From: a virus
Direction: 5' to 3' (one strand)
Length of the DNA: 22,098 bases
Virus record (IMG/VR): IMGVR_UViG_3300017764_000134
Location: 1-22,098 of that record
Shown here: in pieces, positions 1-6,101 of the stretch
How positions within the stretch are numbered: the first letter of the stretch is position 1
Layout of the letters: each line of letters opens with the position of its first letter
Position numbers and translations under genes: made by a program
The notes under the pieces: model-generated
Database searches by the model: none
What the model was told of the DNA's origin: nothing
Seen by the model: only the letters and a program-made list of their open reading frames with translations

Positions 1-2
1 TA

Positions 3-182
3 ATGTCAATTATGATGGCAGTACTTCCTGTAACTATCCTTTGGTCTGTATTAACAGGCGGTACAGTATTTGGAATGGATGTAATTGCTAATCTTTCTGC
101 ATTAGTAACTTCACTTGGTGAAGGTGGCTTTGTAGGACTAGTAGTATTAGTAATTATTGCTTCGTTCTTTATGAAGAAATAG
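3..182 (+). CDS. Small hydrophobic membrane protein (possibly 5'-truncated by window edge)
   Basis: An open frame of 59 codons begins with ATG at base 3 and ends with TAG at 180-182. The product has two hydrophobic stretches, about residues 5-34 and 42-56 (GLVVLVIIASFF), and ends in MKK, as expected for a small inner-membrane protein with a short basic cytoplasmic tail. Further ATGs occur at 12 and 15. The frame may continue upstream of the window, so the true start is unknown. No family was recognised. A hairpin and a promoter follow it, so it looks like the last gene of an upstream transcription unit. Confidence 0.5.
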   Translation: MSIMMAVLPVTILWSVLTGGTVFGMDVIANLSALVTSLGEGGFVGLVVLVIIASFFMKK

Positions 183-204
183 TTTTATATTTTTATATAA
201 TTAG

Positions 205-230
205 GGGAAAGGCGCTTATGCGTCTTTCCT
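205..230 (+). terminator. Hairpin after the first gene, possible terminator
   Basis: An 11-pair stem (GGGAAAGGCGC against GCGTCTTTCCT, two G-T wobbles) encloses a TTAT loop. It lies 22 bases after the stop codon at 182 and before the promoter at 254-285, the right place to end one unit before the next. There is no T-run directly after the stem (it reads ACTGTAAAAA), so it is not a classical intrinsic terminator. It could instead be an mRNA-stabilising 3' structure. Confidence 0.45.
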
Positions 231-253
231 ACTGTAAAAAAGCTTCAAAAAGA

Positions 254-285
254 TTTGCCTATATGAGATTTTTTTCTTATCTTTA
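254..285 (+). promoter_or_regulatory. Early-type promoter, Bacteroidota -33/-7 architecture (copy 1)
   Basis: TTTG at 254-257 is followed after exactly 20 bases by TATCTTTA at 278-285, close to the Bacteroidota housekeeping consensus (TTG, about 19-21 bases, TAnnTTTG). The upstream A-rich segment 237-253 and the -33 region are almost identical to those of the promoter at 4721-4752 (24 of 25 bases over 237-261), with the same spacing. It would drive the small-gene train starting at 345, leaving a leader of roughly 50 bases. Confidence 0.75.
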
Positions 286-344
286 TATATGATAAAAAGG
301 TTAGAGGTCAAGCCTGAAATTGGCCTGAGATTAAAAATTAATAA

Positions 345-632
345 ATGACAAAAAATAATTCAGTTCATGAAATGGTTGATGCCTTAAAAAAATTAGGACC
401 TATGACCGAAACAGAAGTATTCAAAGCAGCCTTTGGATATGATCGAAACAATTCAATGCAATCAAATAAGAAATATGCCGACATGATTCGTAGAGGTATA
501 AGAAAAGGTCTTATTAGTCGAGTTGAAACAAAAGGATTAGGTAGAGCTAGGTTTATATATTATGCTCCTAGAGTAGTTGAAGTATCTTGTTCAAAAGAAT
601 TAGATAATAGTTGGTATAACGAATCTATCTAA
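345..632 (+). CDS. Small protein, probable winged-helix DNA-binding fold
   Basis: The 95-residue product is the first gene after the early-type promoter. Residues about 7-75 read as helices followed by a basic segment (RRGIRKGLISRVETKG) and a strand-like RARFIYYAP, an arrangement typical of small winged-helix proteins. I assign no specific family. The ATG at 345 has no Shine-Dalgarno sequence; the leader is an A/T-rich AATTAATAAATG, which is normal for Bacteroidota-type translation. As an early gene with a possible DNA-binding fold it could be a transcriptional regulator, but that is inference only. Confidence 0.6.
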   Translation: MTKNNSVHEMVDALKKLGPMTETEVFKAAFGYDRNNSMQSNKKYADMIRRGIRKGLISRVETKGLGRARFIYYAPRVVEVSCSKELDNSWYNESI

Positions 633-656
633 AAAAGTTAACAAAAGATTAGGATA

Positions 657-681
657 TTTGAAATAAAGTCCTTATATTAAA
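657..681 (+). promoter_or_regulatory. Candidate promoter: TTTGAA, 10 bases, TATATTAAA
   Basis: TTTGAA (657-662) and TATATTAAA (673-681) are separated by 10 bases, the same spacing as the TTACGAA/TATATTAAA pairs at 6074-6099 and 8829-8854. It lies in the 74-base gap before the gene at 707. It may be a phage-specific (late or middle) promoter class. Recurrence within the window is the only evidence. Confidence 0.45.
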
Positions 682-706
682 TAAATAATAATTAAAAATT
701 GAAATT

Positions 707-919
707 ATGGCTTATTACGTAAGTAAGGTTAAGATTGCAACCGATACCCCGAAGGGAGTTAAATGGCAGTCAGAAACATATCTAGTAGATGCAGTATCTG
801 TAACTCATGCAGAAGAATTAGTTACTAAAGATTTTGAAGGAGCAGGATTAGAGTTTGAAGTAAAATCTGTTTCTAAATCTCAAATTTGTAAAGTTATTAA
901 CCAAACTAAAAAACAATAG
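707..919 (+). CDS. DUF4494-like small protein
   Basis: The 70-residue product contains a YLVDAVSVTHAEE segment (about residues 25-37) and a later FEVKSVSKSQICKVI segment. These resemble the pattern YLVDALSFTEAE...FEVKAIKR of DUF4494, a family seen mainly in Bacteroidota and their phages. It is shorter than the members I recall and may be a minimal version. Its function is unknown. The presence of this family agrees with the host inferred from the promoters. The gene starts 25 bases after the TATATTAAA element and lies 2 bases before the next gene. Confidence 0.6.
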   Translation: MAYYVSKVKIATDTPKGVKWQSETYLVDAVSVTHAEELVTKDFEGAGLEFEVKSVSKSQICKVINQTKKQ

Positions 920-921
920 AT

Positions 922-1341
922 ATGATTAAGTATGAAATTAATGACAAAGTAATTTTTCGTACAAATGGAAAATTACCAAATGGAAAATTACAAGTAGGAG
1001 TAATTACAAATCGTAGATCAGCTGATAAGAAAACATATTATGATTTACGAAGCGAAGCTGGTCAAGGCTTTGTTTTAGTTCCAGTAGATAAAGCAAGAAA
1101 TAAATATTCAGATTCATATGCAGTGATAGATTCTAAAATGACAGAATCTTGGAATAAAGCAGCAGATGCGGGAGATGTAACTCCTACTAGATTATTTGCA
1201 AAAGATGGTGTAGGTCATACGAGAGGCAATTTTGCTGATAATATTGATTTATATTTTGACGGAGAAAATGGAGGAGTGATGGGACAGATGGAAAAGAGAA
1301 ATGATTTTATATTTCCAACGCAAGGACCTAGATCATTTTAA
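922..1341 (+). CDS. Hypothetical protein with SH3-like N-terminal barrel
   Basis: The 139-residue product starts with MIKYEINDKVIF. Through about residue 55 it shows alternating strands with a YYDLRSEAGQGFVLVPVD stretch, similar in style to small SH3/KOW-type barrels. The remainder (about 60-139) is not recognisable. Residues 16-25 contain a short duplication (NGKLPNGKLQ) caused by a near-perfect tandem repeat of about 14 bases in the DNA. The start is fixed by the 2-base gap after the preceding stop (TAGATATG). Function is unknown. Confidence 0.6.
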   Translation: MIKYEINDKVIFRTNGKLPNGKLQVGVITNRRSADKKTYYDLRSEAGQGFVLVPVDKARNKYSDSYAVIDSKMTESWNKAADAGDVTPTRLFAKDGVGHTRGNFADNIDLYFDGENGGVMGQMEKRNDFIFPTQGPRSF

Positions 1342-1342
1342 T

Positions 1343-1645
1343 ATGAGAGAAGAGATAAAAAAAGAAAGAATCAGAAAAAGAGTATTAACTCAATTTCCAA
1401 ATGCTTATGTTGAGCATGGAGAGGGTGGAACTCGAATAATGTCCGGAGACATATTTATTGCAGAAGATTATTATATGCCCCGGACATCTGATGAAGATAA
1501 AGCTTGGGAATATGCAGCAATAGCATGTAAAACAACACAAAATTTTAATAGAACACATCCATCTAGAATGGATTTAACAGCTATTGAAAGTAAATTAAAT
1601 AGAATTAATAAACGTAAAAGACGAGGTAGATATGCAAAACGATAA
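1343..1645 (+). CDS. Small basic hypothetical protein
   Basis: The 100-residue product uses the ATG at 1343, one base after the upstream TAA. The longer in-frame start at 1301 would lie inside the preceding gene, so it is not preferred. The N-terminus is charged and helical (MREEIKKERIRKRVL). A middle part, about residues 15-45, includes GEGGTRIMSGDIFIAEDYY, and the C-terminus is very basic (NKRKRRGRYAKR), suggesting nucleic-acid contact. It overlaps the next gene by 14 bases. No family was recognised. Confidence 0.6.
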   Translation: MREEIKKERIRKRVLTQFPNAYVEHGEGGTRIMSGDIFIAEDYYMPRTSDEDKAWEYAAIACKTTQNFNRTHPSRMDLTAIESKLNRINKRKRRGRYAKR

Positions 1646-2459
1646 TAACCACATTAAAGAAAACTTTTCGCCTATAGAAGATGATGACGCGAAAGTAGTC
1701 CCAGGAGGACCAGAAGAACAAGAATTTGATCCTGATGCATTTATAAAAATGGAAACACCTAAAGAAGTAGTAGATGATACAGAAATTTTAGAATCTGATA
1801 CAGAAGTAGCTGTTGTAGACGGAGCAACTGAAATCGAAGCAACTAAAGAAGAAAAGGCAGAAATGAAAGATCCTGCAGACTTCGACCCTGAATATTTAGA
1901 GTATTCATCAGAGGCGGTTGGTTTCGAAAGTAGAGAACAACAATGGGATACATATCGTGTTATTGCAAACTACATACCAGAAGAAGATAGCGTATTAGAC
2001 TTTGGTTGTGCAAGAGGTGACTTTGAAAGATTTTATCAAACAGAATTCAAAGCAGATTTAGATTATTTAGGAATAGATTTTAATCAACAATTAATAGATG
2101 CCGGTAAGAAGGTATATAATGACGAAGTTGATTTAATGTGTGCTGATTGGTTTAATTTGTCGGATGATGAAACAGCTGATTGGTGTATGAATATCAATTC
2201 TAGTAATTTACGATATGATGCGGATACTACAAAAAATGATATGGAGTATTTGCAAGCAACAATTAAACAAATGTATAAACATGCTGAAAAAGGTTTAATA
2301 GTTTTATTAACATCTGATATGTTAGAAGGAGATGGTGATGGACTTATTAACTGGAATCCAGGTGATATATTTAATTGGGCACAAAAAGAATTTGGAGGTG
2401 TGGCAATAGATCATACATTCTCTGATGGAACATTTACAATAATAATTTATAAAAATTAA
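1632..2459 (+). CDS. Class I SAM-dependent methyltransferase, substrate unknown
   Basis: The 275-residue product has two parts. Residues 1-90 are acidic and probably disordered. Residues about 95-275 form a Rossmann-type methyltransferase. Motif I is VLDFGCARGDF (121-131), binding S-adenosylmethionine; the acidic end of strand 2 is YLGIDF (145-150); ADWFNL (171-176) fits the motif III region. The motif IV position reads MNINSSNLRYD and not N/DPPY, which argues against a standard adenine or N4-cytosine DNA methylase. The target might be a protein, small molecule or nucleic acid. It overlaps the preceding gene by 14 bases and sits in a train of small unknown genes, consistent with early or middle expression. 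Confidence 0.8.
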   Translation: MQNDNNHIKENFSPIEDDDAKVVPGGPEEQEFDPDAFIKMETPKEVVDDTEILESDTEVAVVDGATEIEATKEEKAEMKDPADFDPEYLEYSSEAVGFESREQQWDTYRVIANYIPEEDSVLDFGCARGDFERFYQTEFKADLDYLGIDFNQQLIDAGKKVYNDEVDLMCADWFNLSDDETADWCMNINSSNLRYDADTTKNDMEYLQATIKQMYKHAEKGLIVLLTSDMLEGDGDGLINWNPGDIFNWAQKEFGGVAIDHTFSDGTFTIIIYKN

Positions 2460-2463
2460 GAAT

Positions 2464-2730
2464 ATGGGATACGTAAACAATACAGCACAGTACGACAAAA
2501 AATATGTTAGACGCAATGGAAAATTATATGGGACTATTGATTTTGAAATCAATGAAAACGTTGCACAAAAAATGTTTGAAGACCAACCAGAAAAGCCAGT
2601 AATTGGAAAATTACATATAGGTGGTAAAACATTCGATGTTACATATCAAGAATTAGATATGATTTCTAGAACTATGGAAACTGCAAAAGAAGTAGTTAAT
2701 CGTAGATATAAAATGGGTATGATGAGATAA
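2464..2730 (+). CDS. Hypothetical protein, 88 residues
   Basis: The product is predicted soluble. Residues 17-60 look strand-rich (RNGKLYGTIDFEINENV, GKLHIGGKTFDVTYQELD) and residues about 60-85 form an amphipathic basic helix ending RRYKMGMMR. The GGKTFDVTYQELDMI segment resembles small phage proteins of unknown role. The ATG at 2464 follows the upstream stop by 4 bases, and the end overlaps the next start by one base (TAATG), so translation is probably coupled. No function is assigned. Confidence 0.6.
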   Translation: MGYVNNTAQYDKKYVRRNGKLYGTIDFEINENVAQKMFEDQPEKPVIGKLHIGGKTFDVTYQELDMISRTMETAKEVVNRRYKMGMMR

Positions 2731-2969
2731 TGGGATTTCATAAACGATATATAGATGATGACCAAGTTATAAGATTATATCGTACTGATGGCAATCAAGC
2801 TGTTATCGATTGGTTTACAAAAGGTGTAGACGCAGTAATCGTAAGCGGAGATTTATCAGAACATATATTAGATATACTAAACATAAATTTATTGACCGCA
2901 GAAGAACGATGGAATAAAATTTCTGAATTAATTTCGAACGCATCAATAAAAAAAGGAACCAATATTTGA
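2730..2969 (+). CDS. Hypothetical protein, 79 residues
   Basis: A short soluble product rich in helix, with an N-terminal basic patch (MGFHKRYIDDDQVIRLYR) and no recognisable domain. The start shares an A with the preceding TAA (TAATG), supporting translational coupling. It ends in TGA, whereas most genes here end in TAA. It is followed by a 20-base gap carrying an AT-rich TATTTATATAAAAGGG element. Function is unknown. Confidence 0.55.
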   Translation: MGFHKRYIDDDQVIRLYRTDGNQAVIDWFTKGVDAVIVSGDLSEHILDILNINLLTAEERWNKISELISNASIKKGTNI

Positions 2970-2989
2970 TATTTATATAAAAGGGAACT

Positions 2990-3187
2990 ATGACAAAATT
3001 TGGAATGTATACAAAAGGAGCTAATGAATCAACTCAACATATTAATGTAGTTGAAGTTTCGAGTAAACAAGAAGCAGAAGCATATTTTGCAGGACGTAAA
3101 CAATTATCATTACTTCAATTTCATAACATGTTTGTTGTGAGAGAAATAAATGATACTCGTAGTAACAAAAATTTATTATTAGGATAA
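2990..3187 (+). CDS. Hypothetical protein, 65 residues
   Basis: This small soluble protein has a likely beta-alpha-beta core (INVVEVSSKQEAEAYFAGRK followed by FHNMFVVREI). The ATG at 2990 is preceded by a good Shine-Dalgarno-like AAAGGG (2980-2985), one of the stronger ones in this region. The stop overlaps the next start (TAATG at 3185-3189). No family was identified. Confidence 0.6.
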   Translation: MTKFGMYTKGANESTQHINVVEVSSKQEAEAYFAGRKQLSLLQFHNMFVVREINDTRSNKNLLLG

Positions 3188-3588
3188 TGAAACTAAACGA
3201 ACTTGACATATTAGAAGGCGACTTTGATTTATTTGTAGCACTAGATGATACAGAAAAAATTGAATTTCTATTTGATGCAACTCAAATGGGGGTTGAAAAT
3301 GCAGTAGTAAAACAAGTTGAAAGATTGTCAAGAAGTATTCCGCCAATTAAAATGGTATCAACAGAAGATTACCAAGTTGGTGATTACAGATTAGCAGTTA
3401 CATTATTACCAGAAGAATTACAATTGAATTCTGATAGTCTAAAAGCTATTAATAAATTTGTTGCTAAAGTAGTCAATGATGGATTATTATTATCTAGAAT
3501 TGACAAAAAAAAATCTGAATGGGATCTTTATAGATACTTCAGAGCATACAAAATTGTCGGAAAGGTAGGTCCTTTCTCGAAAAATTAG
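3187..3588 (+). CDS. Hypothetical protein, 133 residues
   Basis: A soluble protein with an acidic N-terminal half (LDILEGDFDLFVALDDTEKIEFLFD) and a helical C-terminal half ending in YFRAYKIVGKVGPFSKN. No motif points to a function. Its start is coupled to the preceding gene by TAATG. It is the last gene before the inverted repeat at 3605, so it probably closes this transcription unit. Confidence 0.6.
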   Translation: MKLNELDILEGDFDLFVALDDTEKIEFLFDATQMGVENAVVKQVERLSRSIPPIKMVSTEDYQVGDYRLAVTLLPEELQLNSDSLKAINKFVAKVVNDGLLLSRIDKKKSEWDLYRYFRAYKIVGKVGPFSKN

Positions 3589-3594
3589 TATATT

Positions 3595-3603
3595 TATATT
3601 AAA
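3595..3603 (+). promoter_or_regulatory. TATATTAAA element upstream of the hsp20 cassette
   Basis: An exact TATATTAAA, identical to the elements at 673, 6091 and 8846, lies 7 bases after the stop at 3588. The partner box is poorer: CGAA occurs at 3578-3581, three bases further from the element than in the other copies. It is a possible promoter for hsp20 and is reported mainly because the element recurs. Confidence 0.3.
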
Positions 3604-3604
3604 T

Positions 3605-3628
3605 AATTGAACTTCACTGCGGGTTGGT
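3605..3628 (+). repeat. Left arm of inverted repeat flanking hsp20-DUF2061
   Basis: The sequence AATTGAAC, TTC, ACTGCGGG, T, TGGT is matched in reverse complement at 4337-4357. Twenty of 21 aligned bases agree; the differences are three extra bases (TTC) here and one C/T change. The ACTGCGGG core is GC-rich against a strongly AT-rich background. Confidence 0.75.
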
Positions 3629-3677
3629 CGGTTATTTTATTTTTTATTAACATTAAATTATTTAAGGAGATTTAATT

Positions 3678-4109
3678 ATGACACAATTAACACATTTCGG
3701 CACATCGCCGTTCGACATCCTGTTTAGGGATTTTTTTAAGAGCGAAGAAGACTTTGCTCCATTCAATCAAATTAGAGTTAACCATCCAGTAGATATATAT
3801 GAGTTCAAAGACGGACTTAATATTGACATTGCATGCGTTGGATTAGCCAAAAAAGATATTGATCTAAAAATAGAAGGAGATATCTTAAAGGTAGTATATA
3901 AAAAGCCAACTATAGAATCAAATCCGTCGGATAAACCGGCACCAACTTATATCCAAAAGAATATTGCAAAAAGAGCATTTGACTTTGGATGGAGAATTAG
4001 TAGAAGATTTGACCTCGGCAAATTAGAAGCTAAATTAGAGAAAGGTTTGTTACATCTCTATGCGCCATTAGCAGATGAAGCAAAACCAAAATCAGTTACA
4101 ATCAAGTAA
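3678..4109 (+). CDS. hsp20: Hsp20 / alpha-crystallin small heat-shock protein
   Basis: The 143-residue product is of normal length for a bacterial small heat-shock protein, an ATP-independent holdase that forms oligomers and keeps unfolding proteins soluble. The N-terminal arm (1-35) contains FDILFRDFF. The alpha-crystallin domain spans about 36-132, with the typical GLAKKDIDLKIEGDIL pattern (55-70) and a KGLLHLYAP closing strand (122-130). The C-terminal tail carries the V-T-I form of the I-x-I oligomerisation motif (140-142). The start has a strong Shine-Dalgarno sequence (AAGGAG, 3664-3669). Small heat-shock genes occur in many marine T4-like phages, where they are thought to help virion assembly. 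Here the gene sits inside an inverted-repeat-bounded segment with DUF2061. Confidence 0.92.
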   Translation: MTQLTHFGTSPFDILFRDFFKSEEDFAPFNQIRVNHPVDIYEFKDGLNIDIACVGLAKKDIDLKIEGDILKVVYKKPTIESNPSDKPAPTYIQKNIAKRAFDFGWRISRRFDLGKLEAKLEKGLLHLYAPLADEAKPKSVTIK

Positions 4110-4122
4110 GAAGAACTGAATT

Positions 4123-4332
4123 ATGAAAGTAACTAAATTAAGAAGCATATTAAAAGCTATCAGTTGGAGAATTGTAGGGACATTAGATACAATGGCCTTA
4201 GGATGGATCATAACTGGCAGTCCTATAATGGGCTTAAAGATTGGAGCATTAGAATTATTTACTAAATTTATTCTATATTACTTCCATGAAAGAATTTGGT
4301 TACAATCTAAATTTGGAACTAAAGACAATTAA
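4123..4332 (+). CDS. DUF2061 family inner-membrane protein
   Basis: The 69-residue product matches the DUF2061 pattern well. The KAISWRIVGTLDTMALGWIITG segment (residues about 11-32) is the first membrane helix. The second is GLKIGALELFTKFILYYFHERIW (about 37-59). These small two-helix membrane proteins are widespread in bacteria and in marine phages, and their role is unknown. The gene starts 13 bases after hsp20 and ends 4 bases before the right inverted-repeat arm. After its TAA the frame stays open into the next gene. Confidence 0.88.
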   Translation: MKVTKLRSILKAISWRIVGTLDTMALGWIITGSPIMGLKIGALELFTKFILYYFHERIWLQSKFGTKDN

Positions 4333-4336
4333 CTAA

Positions 4337-4357
4337 ACCAGCCCGCAGTGTTCAATT
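4337..4357 (-). repeat. Right arm of inverted repeat flanking hsp20-DUF2061
   Basis: Read on the - strand this is AATTGAAC, ACTGCGGG, C, TGGT, matching 3605-3628 apart from a 3-base gap and one substitution. It covers the GTG start codon (4348) of the following gene. No obvious target-site duplication flanks the two arms. Confidence 0.75.
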
Positions 4358-4575
4358 ACCAATTTATAGATTATAACGGAAAGAAATATTTGATAAAACG
4401 TATTATCAAAGAATCTAGTCTCAAACAAGGATTTGATCAACAAGTTCTTAAACAATGGACTAGGTCTGATACGTTGTTAAGGAAAGACGGATTATTTTAC
4501 TGTTGTGAAACAATCCAGGAAGCAGAAATATTAGGTTGGGATAACCAATCTGCTAATACTATACCGCAAGAATAA
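4348..4575 (+). CDS. Hypothetical protein, 75 residues, unusual start
   Basis: The frame is open directly after the DUF2061 stop at 4330-4332. The only plausible initiator near its beginning is GTG at 4348, which lies inside the right inverted-repeat arm and has no ribosome-binding sequence. The product (FNYQFIDYNGKKYLIKRIIKE..., then WTRSDTLLRKDGLFYCCETIQEAE) is soluble with beta-rich character and looks protein-like. No family was recognised. It could be an intact gene with a weak start, or a gene whose original 5' end was replaced when the hsp20 cassette arrived. Confidence 0.5.
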   Translation: MFNYQFIDYNGKKYLIKRIIKESSLKQGFDQQVLKQWTRSDTLLRKDGLFYCCETIQEAEILGWDNQSANTIPQE

Positions 4576-4720
4576 ATACTACTATCATAATAGTAATGTA
4601 TATTGCAGGTGTTATATCAATTTTTTCTTTCATCTAATAATAAATAGAATAAATGAAGATAGACCACATTAATTTAAGATTAAAAAATCATTAATTTTTT
4701 GGTAAAAAGCTTCAAAAAGC

Positions 4721-4752
4721 TTTGCCTAATTGAAATATATTCCTTATCTTTA
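4721..4752 (+). promoter_or_regulatory. Early-type promoter, Bacteroidota -33/-7 architecture (copy 2)
   Basis: TTTG at 4721-4724 and TATCTTTA at 4745-4752 are separated by 20 bases, exactly as in the copy at 254-285. The similarity extends upstream through 4704-4720. The element lies just before the DNA ligase gene. Together with the ligase start it shows that translation begins at 4775 and not further upstream. The rest of the 199-base gap (4576-4774) holds only small AT-rich hairpins and no gene. Confidence 0.75.
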
Positions 4753-4774
4753 TTATATAAATAAAAAGAAAAAT

Positions 4775-6070
4775 ATGAAAGAAGACCTGAAAGTACTCCA
4801 AGCATTTGTAGATGAAATGAAAGCAAATAGTTCTCTTAATGCTAAGAAGACCATTATTAATGCTTATGGTAAGAATCCATTTATTAAGAGTGCATTAGTT
4901 TATGCATTAGATCCTTATAAGAAGTATTATGTAACCAGTAAGACATGTAAAAAGAATGTAGACATATGTGATATGAATAAGATTCATGATAGTATATTTA
5001 CATTGTTAAACGACCTTAATGATAGAGTATATACAGGACATGATGCAATTGCAATGGTAAATGCATTTATACTTCAACATAAAGAATATGAAGATTTGAT
5101 CTTTAGTATTATAGATAGAAACTTAGAAATTAGAGCTTCTGAATCAGTTATTAATAAAGTTATTCCAAATTTGATTCCAACCTTTGATGTTGCATTAGCA
5201 AATAAGTTTGATCCTAAACGAGTTGATTGGAATGATGTATGGTTTGCAAGTAGAAAGCTTGATGGTGTAAGATGTATTACAATCGTTGATTATCAAGGTA
5301 ATGTTAAATGTTATTCTAGACAAGGAAATGAATTTACGACATTACAGGTTGTTAAAGATGCTATTAAAGAATTAGGAGTTATAGGAGTTGTATTTGATGG
5401 TGAAATTTGTTTGATGGACAAAGACGGAAATGAAGATTTTCAAGGTATAATGAAACAAATTAAAAGGAAAGATCATACCATTCAAAGTCCTAAATATGTA
5501 ATGTTTGATTACTTAACATTAAAAGAATTTGATGCCAAGATAAGTGAGATACCATTAGTAGTAAGAATAGCTAGATTTGCTAAATTAGATACTAAGATTG
5601 CAGACCAAGATTCATTATCAGTCCTAGAACAAATTGTTGTCAGTGATGATGACCATTTTGCTTCATTAAAAAGTAAAGCAGAAGATAAAGGATTTGAAGG
5701 AGTTATGTTAAGAAAAAATGTTGGTTATGAAGGTAAGAGATCACAAAACTTATTGAAGGTAAAAAAGTTTTATGATGCAGAGTATAAAGTTGAGAGTATT
5801 GATTTTGAAGATCATAGAATTATAAGAGATGGAAAAGAAGAGGTAGTTAGAATGATGGCTCAAGCTTATATTAATCATAAAGGACATGAAGTAAAAGTTG
5901 GTTCTGGATGGAATCAAGAGCAAAGATTGAAGTATGAAGCCAATCCAAATTTAATTATTGGTAAGACAATTACCGTTCAATATTTTGAAGAAACTAAAAA
6001 TCAACAAGGGGGATTGAGTTTAAGATTTCCGACCGTAAAACATGTTTATGAAAATGGTAGAAATGTCTAG
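4775..6070 (+). CDS. ATP-dependent DNA ligase
   Basis: The 431-residue enzyme seals nicks in double-stranded DNA using ATP, in phage replication and repair. Motif I is KLDG with the AMP-accepting lysine at K161. Motif III is FDGE (207-210), motif IIIa YVMFDY (241-246), motif IV EGVMLRK (308-314) and motif V LLKVKKF (326-332). An OB-fold domain follows (about 335-431). Residues 1-130 form a helical N-terminal domain, so the architecture is like T4 gp30 but somewhat shorter. The ATG at 4775 is chosen because the frame's upstream extension starts only with TTG at 4730 and would run through the promoter. It is the first gene after the promoter, followed by the UV endonuclease. Confidence 0.93.
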   Translation: MKEDLKVLQAFVDEMKANSSLNAKKTIINAYGKNPFIKSALVYALDPYKKYYVTSKTCKKNVDICDMNKIHDSIFTLLNDLNDRVYTGHDAIAMVNAFILQHKEYEDLIFSIIDRNLEIRASESVINKVIPNLIPTFDVALANKFDPKRVDWNDVWFASRKLDGVRCITIVDYQGNVKCYSRQGNEFTTLQVVKDAIKELGVIGVVFDGEICLMDKDGNEDFQGIMKQIKRKDHTIQSPKYVMFDYLTLKEFDAKISEIPLVVRIARFAKLDTKIADQDSLSVLEQIVVSDDDHFASLKSKAEDKGFEGVMLRKNVGYEGKRSQNLLKVKKFYDAEYKVESIDFEDHRIIRDGKEEVVRMMAQAYINHKGHEVKVGSGWNQEQRLKYEANPNLIIGKTITVQYFEETKNQQGGLSLRFPTVKHVYENGRNV

Positions 6071-6073
6071 GAT

Positions 6074-6099
6074 TTACGAAATAAATTTTATATATTAAA
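6074..6099 (+). promoter_or_regulatory. Candidate promoter element: TTACGAA, 10 bases, TATATTAAA
   Basis: TTACGAA (6074-6080) and TATATTAAA (6091-6099) have the same spacing as the pair at 8829-8854. The element ends only two bases before the uvdE ATG (6102). A transcript starting here would be leaderless or nearly so, which weakens the promoter reading or suggests an unusual initiation. Confidence 0.4.
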
Positions 6100-6101
6100 G
6101 T

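Noticed and set aside
965-994. Tandem repeat as a possible regulatory iteron
   Set aside because: Only two copies, in coding frame, giving NGKLPNGKLQ; best explained as a small coding duplication.
4576-4703. Possible small RNA or tRNA in the gap before the ligase promoter
   Set aside because: Only short AT hairpins such as ACTAT/ATAGT are visible; no cloverleaf or conserved tRNA T-loop sequence.
4730-4774. TTG start extending the ligase by 15 residues
   Set aside because: It would start between the -33 and -7 promoter boxes; the ATG at 4775 lies downstream of the promoter.
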